A DNA stretch of 64,000 nucleotides from Olsenella_K sp050953285 (GCA_050953285.1 JBMNMK010000003.1:1-64000); one strand, 5' to 3'. Numbered from the stretch's first letter, positions 25,224-33,925 are shown. Numbers and translations: made by a program. Notes: generated from the sequence alone by a model not told the origin.

Positions 25224-26135
25224 TTAGCTGGCAGACACTTCTGGCGCATTGGCTCCGTCCGGCGCGTCATCTCCGCCTGACGCAGCTGGCTCGCTCTGCG
25301 GCGCAATGCTAAAGCGCTCGGCCGCAAATTCAATATCGCCGGCGCGCTTGGTGCGCACCGTGGCGCGACCCCAAATGTCGATCCCCACAAAATGCCCGCG
25401 CGCATAGACGCGACCATTGGGATAGCGCACATCCACCGGCTTGCCCATAAGCGCTACGCAATCAAAATACTCCGGCAAAAACGGTGCCCAGGGAGCGCGC
25501 GCATAGCCCTTATTGATGCAAGCATCTTCCCAGCTACTCACACATGTCTCAATACAGGCGATAAGATCCTCTGCAAAGGAATCGTCCTGCCACGGCGCCG
25601 GGGAAAACACCTCCTGAGCAGCGGCTGCATCCATGCGTACGCTGAGTGCGACAAACATGCCCGCCGCATAGCCGGCTGTGGTGGTGATGCGCGCAAAGGG
25701 TTCATGCCCAGCTTGTCGTACCACGCCGGCGGGCCAGCTGATGCCCAGTACGCCTTGCGCAACTCCTGCGTGGGCGCATGCATCAAGGATGCCCATGCTG
25801 GCTAATGGCGCTAAGGCTTCAAGTGCGCCCATGGGTACATGGGGCGTGAGCAAAAGGGAAATGACGTACTCGGCAGCGGCAGAGCCAGCATCCGCAGTGC
25901 CCTCAACATCCGAAGTTTCCGCAGGTAATAATAGGTATCCGCGCGCGTCTATGGCCTGTGCGTAGGCGGCGTCAACCAGCTTGGCCTCAGGGTCGACACC
26001 CACCTCTACGTGCACTAACGCGCGCGTGGAAGAGGATGCGCCCAAAGGTGTGGCCTGGGGAGCTTGGCTTTTCTTGTCCTGCGGGGCGTGCTGAGCGTGC
26101 TGGCTGTGCTGAGCGTGCTGATCGGTGGTGTCCAT
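25224..26135 (-). CDS. Biotin-protein-ligase-like protein (BirA superfamily), catalytic loop missing
   Basis: 303 residues. The first 35 residues are low complexity (DQHAQHSQHAQHAPQ). The core resembles the BirA fold: VLGISWPAGVV corresponds to the KWPND strand, GMFVALSVRMD follows as in the ligase core, and the C-terminal DVRYPNGRVYARGHFVGID resembles the BirA SH3-like domain. The GRGRRGR biotinoyl-AMP loop and the lysine of KWPND are not present, so ligase activity is doubtful. Start ATG 26135 with AAGGA. Lies 15 bp after folP-folK and is probably co-transcribed with it. Alternatives: a regulator or a divergent lipoate/biotin-binding protein. Confidence 0.6.
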   Translation of the reverse strand: MDTTDQHAQHSQHAQHAPQDKKSQAPQATPLGASSSTRALVHVEVGVDPEAKLVDAAYAQAIDARGYLLLPAETSDVEGTADAGSAAAEYVISLLLTPHVPMGALEALAPLASMGILDACAHAGVAQGVLGISWPAGVVRQAGHEPFARITTTAGYAAGMFVALSVRMDAAAAQEVFSPAPWQDDSFAEDLIACIETCVSSWEDACINKGYARAPWAPFLPEYFDCVALMGKPVDVRYPNGRVYARGHFVGIDIWGRATVRTKRAGDIEFAAERFSIAPQSEPAASGGDDAPDGANAPEVSAS

Positions 26136-26150
26136 GCTGATCCTTGACGC

Positions 26151-27692
26151 CTACGACTGCCAGTCGATGGGGCCCAGATCTTGCAGGACGTTGCCGACGC
26201 GCTCCTCGTAGGGCTTGACCGCGACGCCGGCGTGGGTCAGGAAGCGTTCGGGGTCGCTCATGAGATCTTCCATGGGGACCAAAACGTAGTCGCGCTCGCC
26301 CAGGCCCGGGTGGGGAAGGGTGAGCTTGCGGCCGGCGTGCTCCTCGCCTTCCAGCCAGCAGAGGTCGCAGTCGAGCGTGCGCGGGCCGTTGCCGGGCTTG
26401 TGCGTGGCGGCGCTCGTGGCGGCGCTCGTGGCGTTGGTCATGCTCGTGGCGTCGGCGGCCTTACCCGCGGCCACATCCTGCGCCGACGTGCGGACGCGAT
26501 CTTCCGCCGCTTCGATCTCTAGCAGCTTGTCCATCAGAACGAGCGGCGCCAGTTCGGTGCGAATCTCGGCCACCGCATTTGCCACGGGCGTGGCTATGCC
26601 GTAGGCGGGCTCGGTCTCATACGCGTGCGAGAGCGCAACGACGCAGGTAAGCGGCAGGTCGTCGATGCGTTTTGCCGCGCGCGCCAGATATCCCAGGCGG
26701 TCGCCCACGTTTGAGCCCAGAGAGATAAAGCCCTGACGTGCATCTTTGCGGCTTGTTGCCCAGTAGGTATTGATGGTCTGCGCGGCGCACGCCACGTTGT
26801 GGACGCGCACAATGCGCGCGCCGGACTCAATGGCCGCCAAAACGACACCCATGGTAGCGGCGTCGCGCTCCTGAGCCGAGCTCACGCCCGACAGGGCACC
26901 CACAAAGCGTTTGCGGGACACAGCGCACATGACGGGGTAGCCCATGGAGACGAGCTTTTGCGTGTTGCGTTGGATAACCACGTCCACGTCCGCGGTCTTG
27001 TCAAAGCCTGGACCAGGGTCAATGCAGATACGGTCGTGTGAAATACCAGCGCGCATGAGCTGACGGGCTTGGTCGCCCAAAAAGCCCATGACTTCCCTCA
27101 TGATGGGTGCCTCTTCTGGCAGCGTAAAACGCCTGTTGCTCGGCGCTATCGGGCGAGCAGGACGTGCGGCAGCAGCGCGTGCAGCAGCGGCGCGCGCAGG
27201 CACCGCGGAGTCCAGCGTGACGGAGCGCCTGGCGGCAATGCCCGAGGTCTGGTTCCAGTGCATCACAATGAGGCCGCAGTTGTATTCTGTGGCAAGTTCA
27301 ATCATGGCGGGGTCGGTAAAACCCTCGACATCGTTGAGGATGGAGGCTCCAGCCTCAAGGCATGCGCGCGCAACCGCCACATGGCGCGTGTCAATGGAGA
27401 CAACGGCGCCTACCTCTGCAAGTGCTGTCACCACCGGCAAGACCCTGCGCACTTCTTCATCGGGCGAGACAGGCGTGAAGCCCGGGCGGGTGGACTCTCC
27501 GCCCACGTCGATGATGTCTGCACCCTCATCAAGCATGTCCATACCGCGCTTGATGGCCAGGTCCGGATCTATATAGGACCCGCCATCAGAGAAGGAGTCC
27601 GGTGTCACATTGAGCACACCCATGACACGCGGCCTGGTGAGAGAAATGTGGTGCTGACCACAGACCCAATCGTAGTAATTCTCTCTAAGCAC
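26151..27692 (-). CDS. folP-folK: Fused dihydropteroate synthase / HPPK (FolP-FolK)
   Basis: 513 residues from GTG 27692 (AAGGAAGGAG 6 bases upstream). The FolP domain has GVLNVTPDSFSDGG, IDVGGESTRPG, DTRHVAVARAC, ILNDVEG and ICIDPGPGFDK. The C-terminal FolK domain starts GFISLGSNVGDRLGYL and contains GPRTLDCDLCW (the HPPK metal/ATP motif) and LPHPGLGERDYVLVPM. Together they make and condense the pterin with pABA in folate synthesis. No FolB domain lies between them. Two low-complexity insertions (Ala/Arg-rich in FolP; Ala/Thr-rich in FolK, from GCGGCGCTCGTG repeats) are unusual. Confidence 0.93.
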   Translation of the reverse strand: MLRENYYDWVCGQHHISLTRPRVMGVLNVTPDSFSDGGSYIDPDLAIKRGMDMLDEGADIIDVGGESTRPGFTPVSPDEEVRRVLPVVTALAEVGAVVSIDTRHVAVARACLEAGASILNDVEGFTDPAMIELATEYNCGLIVMHWNQTSGIAARRSVTLDSAVPARAAAARAAAARPARPIAPSNRRFTLPEEAPIMREVMGFLGDQARQLMRAGISHDRICIDPGPGFDKTADVDVVIQRNTQKLVSMGYPVMCAVSRKRFVGALSGVSSAQERDAATMGVVLAAIESGARIVRVHNVACAAQTINTYWATSRKDARQGFISLGSNVGDRLGYLARAAKRIDDLPLTCVVALSHAYETEPAYGIATPVANAVAEIRTELAPLVLMDKLLEIEAAEDRVRTSAQDVAAGKAADATSMTNATSAATSAATHKPGNGPRTLDCDLCWLEGEEHAGRKLTLPHPGLGERDYVLVPMEDLMSDPERFLTHAGVAVKPYEERVGNVLQDLGPIDWQS

Positions 27693-27792
27693 GCTCAACT
27701 CCTTCCTTGTCCATGCATATCCCCCGATTGTAGCCTTTTTTGCCAAATGAGGATAATCGCGCACATAGCAAGCGCACGCGCCTGCGTACACG

Positions 27793-28533
27793 CTAGAAGT
27801 CAAACGCCTGCGCAATATCGCACGAGAGGACAACATCTGCGCGCTTATCAGCCCCGGTGGCCTCAAGGTTGCAGACAACAAGCGTATCTCCCTGGAAGTA
27901 ATTGATCAGCCCCGCCGCAGGATAGACCACAAGCGACGTACCACCAATGACCAGCACATCCGCCTCGGAGATGTCGCGCACAGCGCCCGCTATCACGTTG
28001 GTGTCCAGCCCCTCTTCATACAGCACCACGTCCGGCTTCACGGGGCCGTGACACACATCGCACACAGGTTCACCCTCGGTGGCCAGGATCCACTCCTGCG
28101 AATAGCACGCGTGGCATGTCTGGCAGAAGTTACGATGCGTCGATCCGTGCAGCTCCCAAACACGTTTGGAGCCGGCGGCCTGATGGAGGCCATCTATATT
28201 CTGGGTGACCACGGAGCGCAAATGTCCTTCTCGCTCAAGTTGCGCCAGCTTGATGTAGCACTGGTTGGGCTTGGCCAAAGGCGCGCACATCATGGAGCGG
28301 TAAAAATCAAAGAACTCCGCGCGATGCGTCTCGTAGAAGCTGTGTGACAGCATGACCTCGGGCGGATAGGCAAATCCCTTCTGGTGATAGAGGCCGTTGG
28401 GGCTCCTAAAATCTGGAATGCCGCTTGCCACAGAGACGCCTGCTCCGCCAAAAAAGACGGCGCGATGCGCGCGGGAAAAAAGCTGCTTGAGCTCGTCGGC
28501 GGCGCGGGCGGGCTCCTTGATAATTTTTGCCAT
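27793..28533 (-). CDS. NAD-dependent protein deacylase (sirtuin)
   Basis: 246 residues from ATG 28533 (CGAGGT upstream). GAGVSVASGIPDFRSPNGLY is the NAD-binding signature, TQNIDGLHQAAG follows, and ELHGS carries the catalytic histidine. Two Cys pairs (CQTC; CDVC) bind zinc. The C-terminal VIGGTSLVVYPAAGL completes the Rossmann site. The residues that select succinyl-lysine (a Y-x-x-R pair) are not clearly present, so a deacetylase of the SirB/CobB general type is the safer call. Divergent from the patatin gene. Confidence 0.93.
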   Translation of the reverse strand: MAKIIKEPARAADELKQLFSRAHRAVFFGGAGVSVASGIPDFRSPNGLYHQKGFAYPPEVMLSHSFYETHRAEFFDFYRSMMCAPLAKPNQCYIKLAQLEREGHLRSVVTQNIDGLHQAAGSKRVWELHGSTHRNFCQTCHACYSQEWILATEGEPVCDVCHGPVKPDVVLYEEGLDTNVIAGAVRDISEADVLVIGGTSLVVYPAAGLINYFQGDTLVVCNLEATGADKRADVVLSCDIAQAFDF

Positions 28534-28611
28534 TTTGCAACCTCGATCCACTACCATAGGGTGAGAAAACTGTAGCACCTCGGGCACGTCCAAGGTGGAT
28601 TGTGAGGCATC

Positions 28612-29655
28612 ATGAGCGAGAAGAACGTTTCGTTGCAAAGTACCGTGTTTGATTGTGCCTTGGTGTTGGAAGGCGGCGGCTTCAGGGCAAGCTATACGGC
28701 CGGTATGGTAAACGTCTTGCTGGATCAGCACCTCTACTTTGACTACGCCTGCGGGCTGTCCGCCGGCGCAAGCCACGTGGTTGACTACGCCTCACGCGAC
28801 CGTGCGCGCGTGAGAAGAAGTTTTATAGATTTTGCATCGCTGCCAGATAAGGGCGGTTTGCGCTCCATCTTACGCGGCAAGGGCTTCTTTGATGCGGACT
28901 ACGATTACACGGGCTGCATTGAAGACGGCTTCATGCCCTTTGATTGGGATACATTTGCGTCCAATCCCATGAAGCTTGCGTTTCAGAGCTTTGATGCTGC
29001 TACCGGTAAGACGGTGGTCTTCCACAAGCAGGATTTTGCCAACACCACCCACATGGCCCAATGCGTGCGTATGAGCTCAACTTTGCCCGGCTTCATGCAC
29101 CCCATCACGCTGGACGGCCACCTCATGTTTGACGGAGGGCTCGGAGAAGGCGCAGGCATCCCCACCTGCATGGCCGAACACGACGGCTACGACAAGTTCC
29201 TCTTCATAGCAACGCGTCCGTTTGGCTACCGAAAGACGCCGCCCGTGGGCGCCTATCGCCAGCTTCTTGAGCACGCGCGCATCGGCCAGCCCAAGGTGGC
29301 CGATGCCATGCTCAGCCGCTGGGCCCGCTACAACATTGCGCTCGAGCACATGGAAGACCTGGCCCGAGCAGGAAAAGCGCTGATCATCTACCCAGAAATC
29401 ATGCCTGTTGCCTCTACGACACAAGACGTCGGCCTCTTGCGAGATGCATATCTTCTGGGCTATGAGCAAGGTGTGCGAGAATTACCACGCATCAGAACCT
29501 TCCTCTTTGGTGCGCCGGACGCAGGTCCTTGCGCTAGCAGCGCCGAATGGCTGGAAAACCTGGAAGCGGATCGTCGCGCGCTGAGCCAGCCGCTCGATGC
29601 TCCCACGGTCGATCCGGAGAGCGAGTCGCTGGGCGGCTACACCACCGTCGCGTAG
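28612..29655 (+). CDS. Patatin-like phospholipase (YjjU-type)
   Basis: 347 residues. VLEGGGFRASYTAG provides the oxyanion hole, CGLSAGAS the GxSxG nucleophile serine, and LMFDGGLGEG the catalytic Asp (DGG). This Ser-Asp dyad architecture matches bacterial patatin-like acyl hydrolases of the YjjU branch. Probably cytosolic: no signal peptide. Ribosome-binding site GTGAGG. The last 50 residues are polar and not conserved in the family. Substrate unknown. Confidence 0.88.
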   Translation: MSEKNVSLQSTVFDCALVLEGGGFRASYTAGMVNVLLDQHLYFDYACGLSAGASHVVDYASRDRARVRRSFIDFASLPDKGGLRSILRGKGFFDADYDYTGCIEDGFMPFDWDTFASNPMKLAFQSFDAATGKTVVFHKQDFANTTHMAQCVRMSSTLPGFMHPITLDGHLMFDGGLGEGAGIPTCMAEHDGYDKFLFIATRPFGYRKTPPVGAYRQLLEHARIGQPKVADAMLSRWARYNIALEHMEDLARAGKALIIYPEIMPVASTTQDVGLLRDAYLLGYEQGVRELPRIRTFLFGAPDAGPCASSAEWLENLEADRRALSQPLDAPTVDPESESLGGYTTVA

Positions 29656-29743
29656 GCGCTGCCGCGTGCTTGCGGCTGCCACAGGCACGCGGCATGCGTC
29701 CGGTGTGCGCGGGCTGACCACCCGCATGTGAAGGCTCTGTGTA

Positions 29744-29866
29744 TTGATGCAGCGCTCGCCAGGTGCGGTATACTTCAAAAGCTTGACCGCGCGGAGGAGC
29801 CATACCTCTCAATGCGGCAGTACCAACCCCTCGCCTGGTCGGAAACCAGGCCTTACAAAGGAGTCC
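29744..29866 (+). promoter_or_regulatory. rpmE promoter and structured leader (candidate L31 autoregulatory leader)
   Basis: TTGATG (29744-29749) and TATACT (29769-29774) make a plausible sigma-70 promoter with a long 19-base spacer. The leader can fold two hairpins: CCGC(29787)..GAGG(29794)..CCTC(29805)..GCGG(29814), and GCCTGGT (29833-29839) with ACCAGGC (29845-29851), ending just before the AAAGGAG site of rpmE. L31 leaders, including one described from Coriobacteria, are known ribosomal-protein leader candidates; matching to that family is inference. Confidence 0.5.
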
Positions 29867-29869
29867 AGT

Positions 29870-30301
29870 ATGAAAAATGGTATCCATCCAGATTATGTAG
29901 AGTGCACCGTTCGCTGCACCTGCGGCAACACCTGGGTTACCCGCTCCACCAAGAGTGAGATGACGGTTGACCTGTGCGACAAGTGCCACCCCTTCTATAC
30001 CGGCCAGCAGAAGCTCGTTGATACCGGTGGTCGTGTCCAGCGCTTCTCCGACAAGTTTGGTGGAGCAGCAGCTGCACAGCTCAAGAAGGCACAGGAGGCT
30101 AAGGCAGCTAAGGCAGCCAAGGCAGCAGAGGCAGAGGCAGCAAAGAAGGCAGCCAAGGAGGCCAAGGCAGCAGCTAAGGCAAAGCGCGCTGCTGAGTTTG
30201 CCAAGAAGGCCGAAAAAGAGGCTGCTCAGAAGGCAGCTGAGGCACCTGCAGAGGCGGCTGCAGAGGAGTCCGCAGCACCTGCTGAGGAGTCCGCAGAGTA
30301 A
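29870..30301 (+). CDS. rpmE: Ribosomal protein bL31 with a long Ala/Lys/Glu C-terminal tail
   Basis: 143 residues from ATG 29870 (AAAGGAG 6-8 bases upstream). The first 70 residues are a normal zinc-type L31: MKNGIHPDYVECTVRCTCGN with CxC, then LCDKCHPFYTG with the CxxC pair, and HPFYTGQQKLVDTGGRVQRF. The remaining 70 residues are a lysine/alanine/glutamate helix, acidic at the end, that roughly doubles the usual length of 66-80. Bicistronic partners absent; terminator follows directly. The tail may contact rRNA on the ribosome surface or be a nonspecific extension. Confidence 0.95.
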   Translation: MKNGIHPDYVECTVRCTCGNTWVTRSTKSEMTVDLCDKCHPFYTGQQKLVDTGGRVQRFSDKFGGAAAAQLKKAQEAKAAKAAKAAEAEAAKKAAKEAKAAAKAKRAAEFAKKAEKEAAQKAAEAPAEAAAEESAAPAEESAE

Positions 30302-30327
30302 ACGCCATCTGAGTAAACGTATGCTGG

Positions 30328-30356
30328 AGCCAGCCCGGAAGGGCTGGCTTTTTTTG
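30328..30356 (+). terminator. Terminator after rpmE
   Basis: AGCCAGCCC, GGAA loop, GGGCTGGCT, then TTTTTT. Nine-bp perfect stem. Confidence 0.95.
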
Positions 30357-30452
30357 TTGTCGTGATGATGCTGTCACAGCTTCGATAAGTGTCTAATCAT
30401 TACATGCTACGGCTGCTGTACCGCGCGCCTCATGGAGGCGGCTTCGACAAGT

Positions 30453-30917
30453 CTACGGCCGCAGTGTGGCTCGAAGTCTGTCGGTGTTAAGAAAGAGCGC
30501 CAGGGCCTCCGCGGAACTTCTTGCTAAGACATCGACATGGTTGAGCAGTTCAGGACACATGCCCTCACCGTCTAGAACGCCCACGGAAAAGTCTGCGGCG
30601 TCGCACATGGCAATGTCGTTAAAGCCGTTGCCCACGCACGCTACCTTGCCATCAAGTGACGCGACTATTGCGCGCTTCTCGCTCGCGGCCTCGCCGGTGA
30701 ACGCTCGCACGTCCACGCCCAGCTCAGCGCATTGCCGCCGTGCCGTGCCGTAGGTGTCCGCCGTCAGCACGACCACGCTCACGGCCTGCGACAGCTGACG
30801 AATCTGGGTCGCGACCTCGGGTTGCACGGTTCCGTCGAAGGCAATCGTGCCGTTGAAATCCAGCGCAATGTGCGAGATCTGGATGGTCTTTCTTCCGGGG
30901 ATGGCAAGCGTAATCAT
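30453..30917 (-). CDS. HAD-family protein, soluble P-type-ATPase-like
   Basis: 154 residues. IALDFNGTIAFDG is motif I (DxNGT in place of DxDGT), VVVLTADTYG motif II with Thr, and VACVGNGFNDIAMCDAADFSVG motif III/IV (GNGxND). This set matches the COG4087 group of soluble proteins related to the P domain of cation ATPases. Substitution of the second Asp by Asn in motif I implies changed chemistry, as in P-type ATPases, where DKTGT also lacks it. Strong AGGAGGAG site. Function unknown. Convergent with rpmE. Confidence 0.8.
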   Translation of the reverse strand: MITLAIPGRKTIQISHIALDFNGTIAFDGTVQPEVATQIRQLSQAVSVVVLTADTYGTARRQCAELGVDVRAFTGEAASEKRAIVASLDGKVACVGNGFNDIAMCDAADFSVGVLDGEGMCPELLNHVDVLARSSAEALALFLNTDRLRATLRP

Positions 30918-31167
30918 GCGGCTCCTCCTGAGCTATTCCAGTGTCCATGTATTGATTCTAGCCATCTTTTAGCTTCGTTTTGGCATCTGCCAGCTGCGGC
31001 GCCAGCTGCGCGCCAGCTGGGTGCCAGCCACCTGTCGGCCACGCGTCAGCCACACGCCAGTGACGTGCAAGCGATGCGCGCGTTAACAGTCAACGACGGA
31101 TGCAAAAGCGCGCCCGCCAAGCGCTAGACTGTAACGCCATATGAGAAAATGCAGGTGCGAGGTACAG

Positions 31168-31956
31168 ATGGATGAAAGATTGAAGCGAGAAGAACCAGTC
31201 GCTGGCCAGCGTGCCCGCGCGCGCGACATCGCCGCGGCCTTGCGCGCGGCGTTTCCTTACACCGTGCCCATCCTGGCTGGCTTCAGCTTTCTGGGCTTCT
31301 CGTACGGCGTATACATGCACGCGTTGGGCTTCTCGTTTGTTTATCCGCTGGTCATGGCATGGGCGATTTTTGGTGGCTCGCTTGAGTTTGTGACCGCCGG
31401 CATGCTGGTTTCACCATTTGCGCCGCTGACCGTGCTTGCCGTGAGCTTGGCCGTGCAGGCGCGCCATATCTTCTACGGCATCACGATGCTGGACAAATAT
31501 CGCGATACCGGCTGGATGCGCCCGTATCTCATCTTTGCCATGTGCGACGAAACCTTCTCCATCCTCTGCTCCACCGATCCACCAGCGGGCGTCGATCGGC
31601 GTTGGTTCATGTTCTGGGTGACCTTTCTCAACCGTTTTTACTGGATCGCAAGCGCGACGCTCGGCGGCCTTCTGGGAAACGCGCTCACCTTCAGCATCAA
31701 GGGGATCGATTTTGTGATGACCGCGCTGTTTGTGGTCATCTTGCTGGACAGAATCCTGAAGGAGCACAACCACATCCCCACGCTGGTGGGCGCCATTGTC
31801 TCAATTGCGGCGCTTACAATCACGGGGCCGGATAACTTCATGCTGGTGGCGCTCGCGGTGATTGTGCTGGTACTGCTGGGTCTCAGAAACCACCCGAGCA
31901 TGCGCGCCGCCTCCCCAAGCGCCCCCACAGAGCTTGCAAAAAAGGATGCATCATGA
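31168..31956 (+). CDS. azlC: AzlC-family branched-chain amino-acid exporter, large subunit
   Basis: 262 residues from ATG 31168 (GAGGT 5 bases upstream; the ATG at 31141 lacks a site). Several membrane segments; the FPYTVPILAGFSFLGFSYG start, FGGSLEFVTAGML and VQARHIFYGITML are the AzlC signatures. Forms a two-component exporter with the overlapping azlD. The upstream 30918-31167 has a run of GCCAGCTG-like repeats (about 30990-31030) and no gene. Confidence 0.92.
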   Translation: MDERLKREEPVAGQRARARDIAAALRAAFPYTVPILAGFSFLGFSYGVYMHALGFSFVYPLVMAWAIFGGSLEFVTAGMLVSPFAPLTVLAVSLAVQARHIFYGITMLDKYRDTGWMRPYLIFAMCDETFSILCSTDPPAGVDRRWFMFWVTFLNRFYWIASATLGGLLGNALTFSIKGIDFVMTALFVVILLDRILKEHNHIPTLVGAIVSIAALTITGPDNFMLVALAVIVLVLLGLRNHPSMRAASPSAPTELAKKDAS

Positions 31957-32282
31957 GCCTGGTCGAGCAGATCATCACCATAGGTTTGGCGGCTGTGGCC
32001 ACCATGACAACACGTTTCTTACCGTTTATCGCTTTTGGGCGAGAAAAACATGCGCCAGAAGTCATTGGGTACCTGGGGCGTGTTTTGCCTGGTGCACTCT
32101 TTGCGCTTCTGGTGGTCTACTGTTTGCGTAATGTTCAGTTTCTGAGTGGGACCCATGGCGTGCCAGAGCTGGTATCGTGCGCACTGGTGGTTGCTCTCTT
32201 TCTGTGGCGGCGTTCCATGCTGCTCTCTATTGGTGCAGGTACCGTATGTTATATGCTGCTGGTGCAGCTGGTGTTTGTCTAG
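31953..32282 (+). CDS. azlD: AzlD-family small subunit of amino-acid exporter
   Basis: 109 residues with three to four hydrophobic helices (IITIGLAAVATMTTRFLPFI; GALFALLVVYCL; LVVALFLWRRSMLLSIGAG). Overlaps the end of azlC by 4 bp (ATGA), as is typical for this pair. One GGGCGAGAA word encodes the loop FGREKHAPE. Confidence 0.9.
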   Translation: MSLVEQIITIGLAAVATMTTRFLPFIAFGREKHAPEVIGYLGRVLPGALFALLVVYCLRNVQFLSGTHGVPELVSCALVVALFLWRRSMLLSIGAGTVCYMLLVQLVFV

Positions 32283-32479
32283 CCAAGAGGAGCTCGCACG
32301 CTTGGCGCGCGCAATCAAAAGAACAAAAACGATGTTTGGGATAAGGGGCTGCTGTGCCACGCATGGTGCGCGCGCTTATGAATAAACATAGCAAAAAACA
32401 GTATTCTCTCGCGCAATATGCTGTGATATACCGCTTACCGAACACATACGATCCAAGGAAAATGAACCAAACACAGCAA

Positions 32480-32489
32480 TAAACGTTTA
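32480..32489. promoter_or_regulatory. Perfect AAACGTTT palindrome upstream of the LacI-type gene
   Basis: TAAACGTTTA, a perfect 10-bp palindrome with the central CG typical of LacI-family operators, 45 bp before the regulator start. The core recurs three times downstream of the gene. The flanking 32283-32533 is AT-rich and holds no other gene. Confidence 0.6.
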
Positions 32490-32533
32490 GTGCTACTGTT
32501 AGGTTTAGAAGTCATGTTCAGAAAGGTATATAC

Positions 32534-33535
32534 ATGCGCAACTCAGGTGTGAGAGAAATCAGTAGGAGAACAGGGTACTCACCGGCTACCGTCTCTAATG
32601 CGCTGAGTAATAAGCGCAGCGTCAGCAAGGCAACAACGGAGCGGATCCTGGCCGTAGCCAAAGAGCTGGGCTACAGGCGTCGCGGCAAGATTGATAACGT
32701 GACCTTTGTGCTGGCGCGAAAAAGTGGTGAAGTGCTAGATGAAGGTACTTTTCATCCCGGCGTGGTCGAGGGAGTAGAAAAATCCGCCAGTGCCGCCGGA
32801 CTTACCATGAGCTATGTCACGCTCGACCTGATGGATGCCAACGCCAAGCGTCAAGCTGCAGATCTGATCAATGATCCTTCAAGTGCTGTGGTGCTGTTGG
32901 GTACCGAGATGGCGGGGGATGACTTCCGCATGTTTGAGAACCCAGAATCTCCACTGGTGGTGGTAGATGGGTGGTCTGACCATATCTTTTTTGATTGTGT
33001 GCTCACCTCAAATGAGAGCTCGGCCTTCCGTGCAACCACCTATTTGATCGACCATGGCCACAGGGATATCGGCTATATTTTTGGCTCGTGTCGCATCAAA
33101 AATTTTCCTTTGCGTGAGCGTGGTTATCGCAGGGCTCTGCGTGAGCGCGGCCTCAGTATCAACGAGAATTTCATGGTTGAGGTGGGTACCACGGTCGGTA
33201 CGGCCTACGAGGCTATGCGCTCATGGCTTGCCACAAAACCGCTGCTCCCCACGGCTTTCTTTGCGGAAAACGACATCATGGCCTTAGGCGCTATGCGCGC
33301 TATGGCAGAGGCGGGTATCTCTATCCCGCAAGACGTTTCAGTGGTGGGTTTTGATGATCTGCCGTTTGCGACCATAGCTATGCCGCCGCTCACCACCATG
33401 CGCATCCCCAACCGGGAGATGGGCTCTCTTGCTGTTGATCTCTTGGTTGAGCAGGTAAATGAGCCGCGCTACTACCACAAGAACATCCATCTCTCAACCA
33501 AGATGGTCGAGAGAGACTCAGTGGCAAGCATCTAA
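32534..33535 (+). CDS. LacI-family transcriptional regulator
   Basis: 333 residues. N-terminal HTH (VREISRRTGYSPATVSNALSN ... VSKATTERILAVAKELGY) with the LacI hinge region shifted (RRRGKIDNVTFVL), then a periplasmic-binding-protein-like sensor domain (GHRDIGYIFGS; PTAFFAENDIMALGAMRAM; DVSVVGFDDLPFATIAMPPLT). Ribosome-binding site AAAGG. Directly precedes the sugar ABC transporter and araA, so likely senses L-arabinose or a related sugar. Operator-like palindromes occur both upstream of it and upstream of the binding-protein gene. Confidence 0.93.
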   Translation: MRNSGVREISRRTGYSPATVSNALSNKRSVSKATTERILAVAKELGYRRRGKIDNVTFVLARKSGEVLDEGTFHPGVVEGVEKSASAAGLTMSYVTLDLMDANAKRQAADLINDPSSAVVLLGTEMAGDDFRMFENPESPLVVVDGWSDHIFFDCVLTSNESSAFRATTYLIDHGHRDIGYIFGSCRIKNFPLRERGYRRALRERGLSINENFMVEVGTTVGTAYEAMRSWLATKPLLPTAFFAENDIMALGAMRAMAEAGISIPQDVSVVGFDDLPFATIAMPPLTTMRIPNREMGSLAVDLLVEQVNEPRYYHKNIHLSTKMVERDSVASI

Positions 33536-33537
33536 GC

Positions 33538-33683
33538 AAACGTTTTGTTTGTGTATCTTACACAAAGCGAATAATACCCAAATCGTTACTAAACAAGAGA
33601 TAAACAAAATGACCTCAATTGAGTGAACTACTACCTAAATTTTTCGTTTTCGTAACCGTTTACCGCACTTTTATAAACGTTCA
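33538..33683 (+). promoter_or_regulatory. Operator cluster between lacI-type gene and sugar-transport operon
   Basis: Three AAACGTT-like palindromes: AAACGTTT (33538-33545), GTAACCGTTTAC (33652-33663, 10 of 12 symmetric) and TAAACGTTCA (33674-33683). The last two have centres 21 bp apart, two helical turns, and a TATAAA at 33672-33677 overlaps the last. A separate dyad, TTTGTGTA/TACACAAA, lies at 33548-33566. I infer LacI-type repression of the transporter operon. The rest of 33684-33925 holds no gene. Confidence 0.55.
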
Positions 33684-33925
33684 GCATGAACGAAACAGTC
33701 CCGTTTAGAGCAGGCTTGTATAACAAAGACATGAAAGGCGTGTGAGTAATCAGGTACGTGACTGCAGGTAAAAGCAGTTTCAAGCCTTGAGTGGGTCCAG
33801 ATCAAGCCTTGATACTGTTCTCCAAGTTCTGCCGTCGCAACTAAACAAAATGGAAAATGTTTAATAAACACTGATTCTCTAGCGCAAGGTTGAGGGGACA
33901 GGTAATTCCAGTGAAAGGGGCAAAC

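Noticed and set aside
30985..31030. GCCAGCTG-rich stretch as a CRISPR-like array
   Set aside because: Units are 9-11 bp, irregular, without unique spacers; a simple GC-rich degenerate repeat before azlC.
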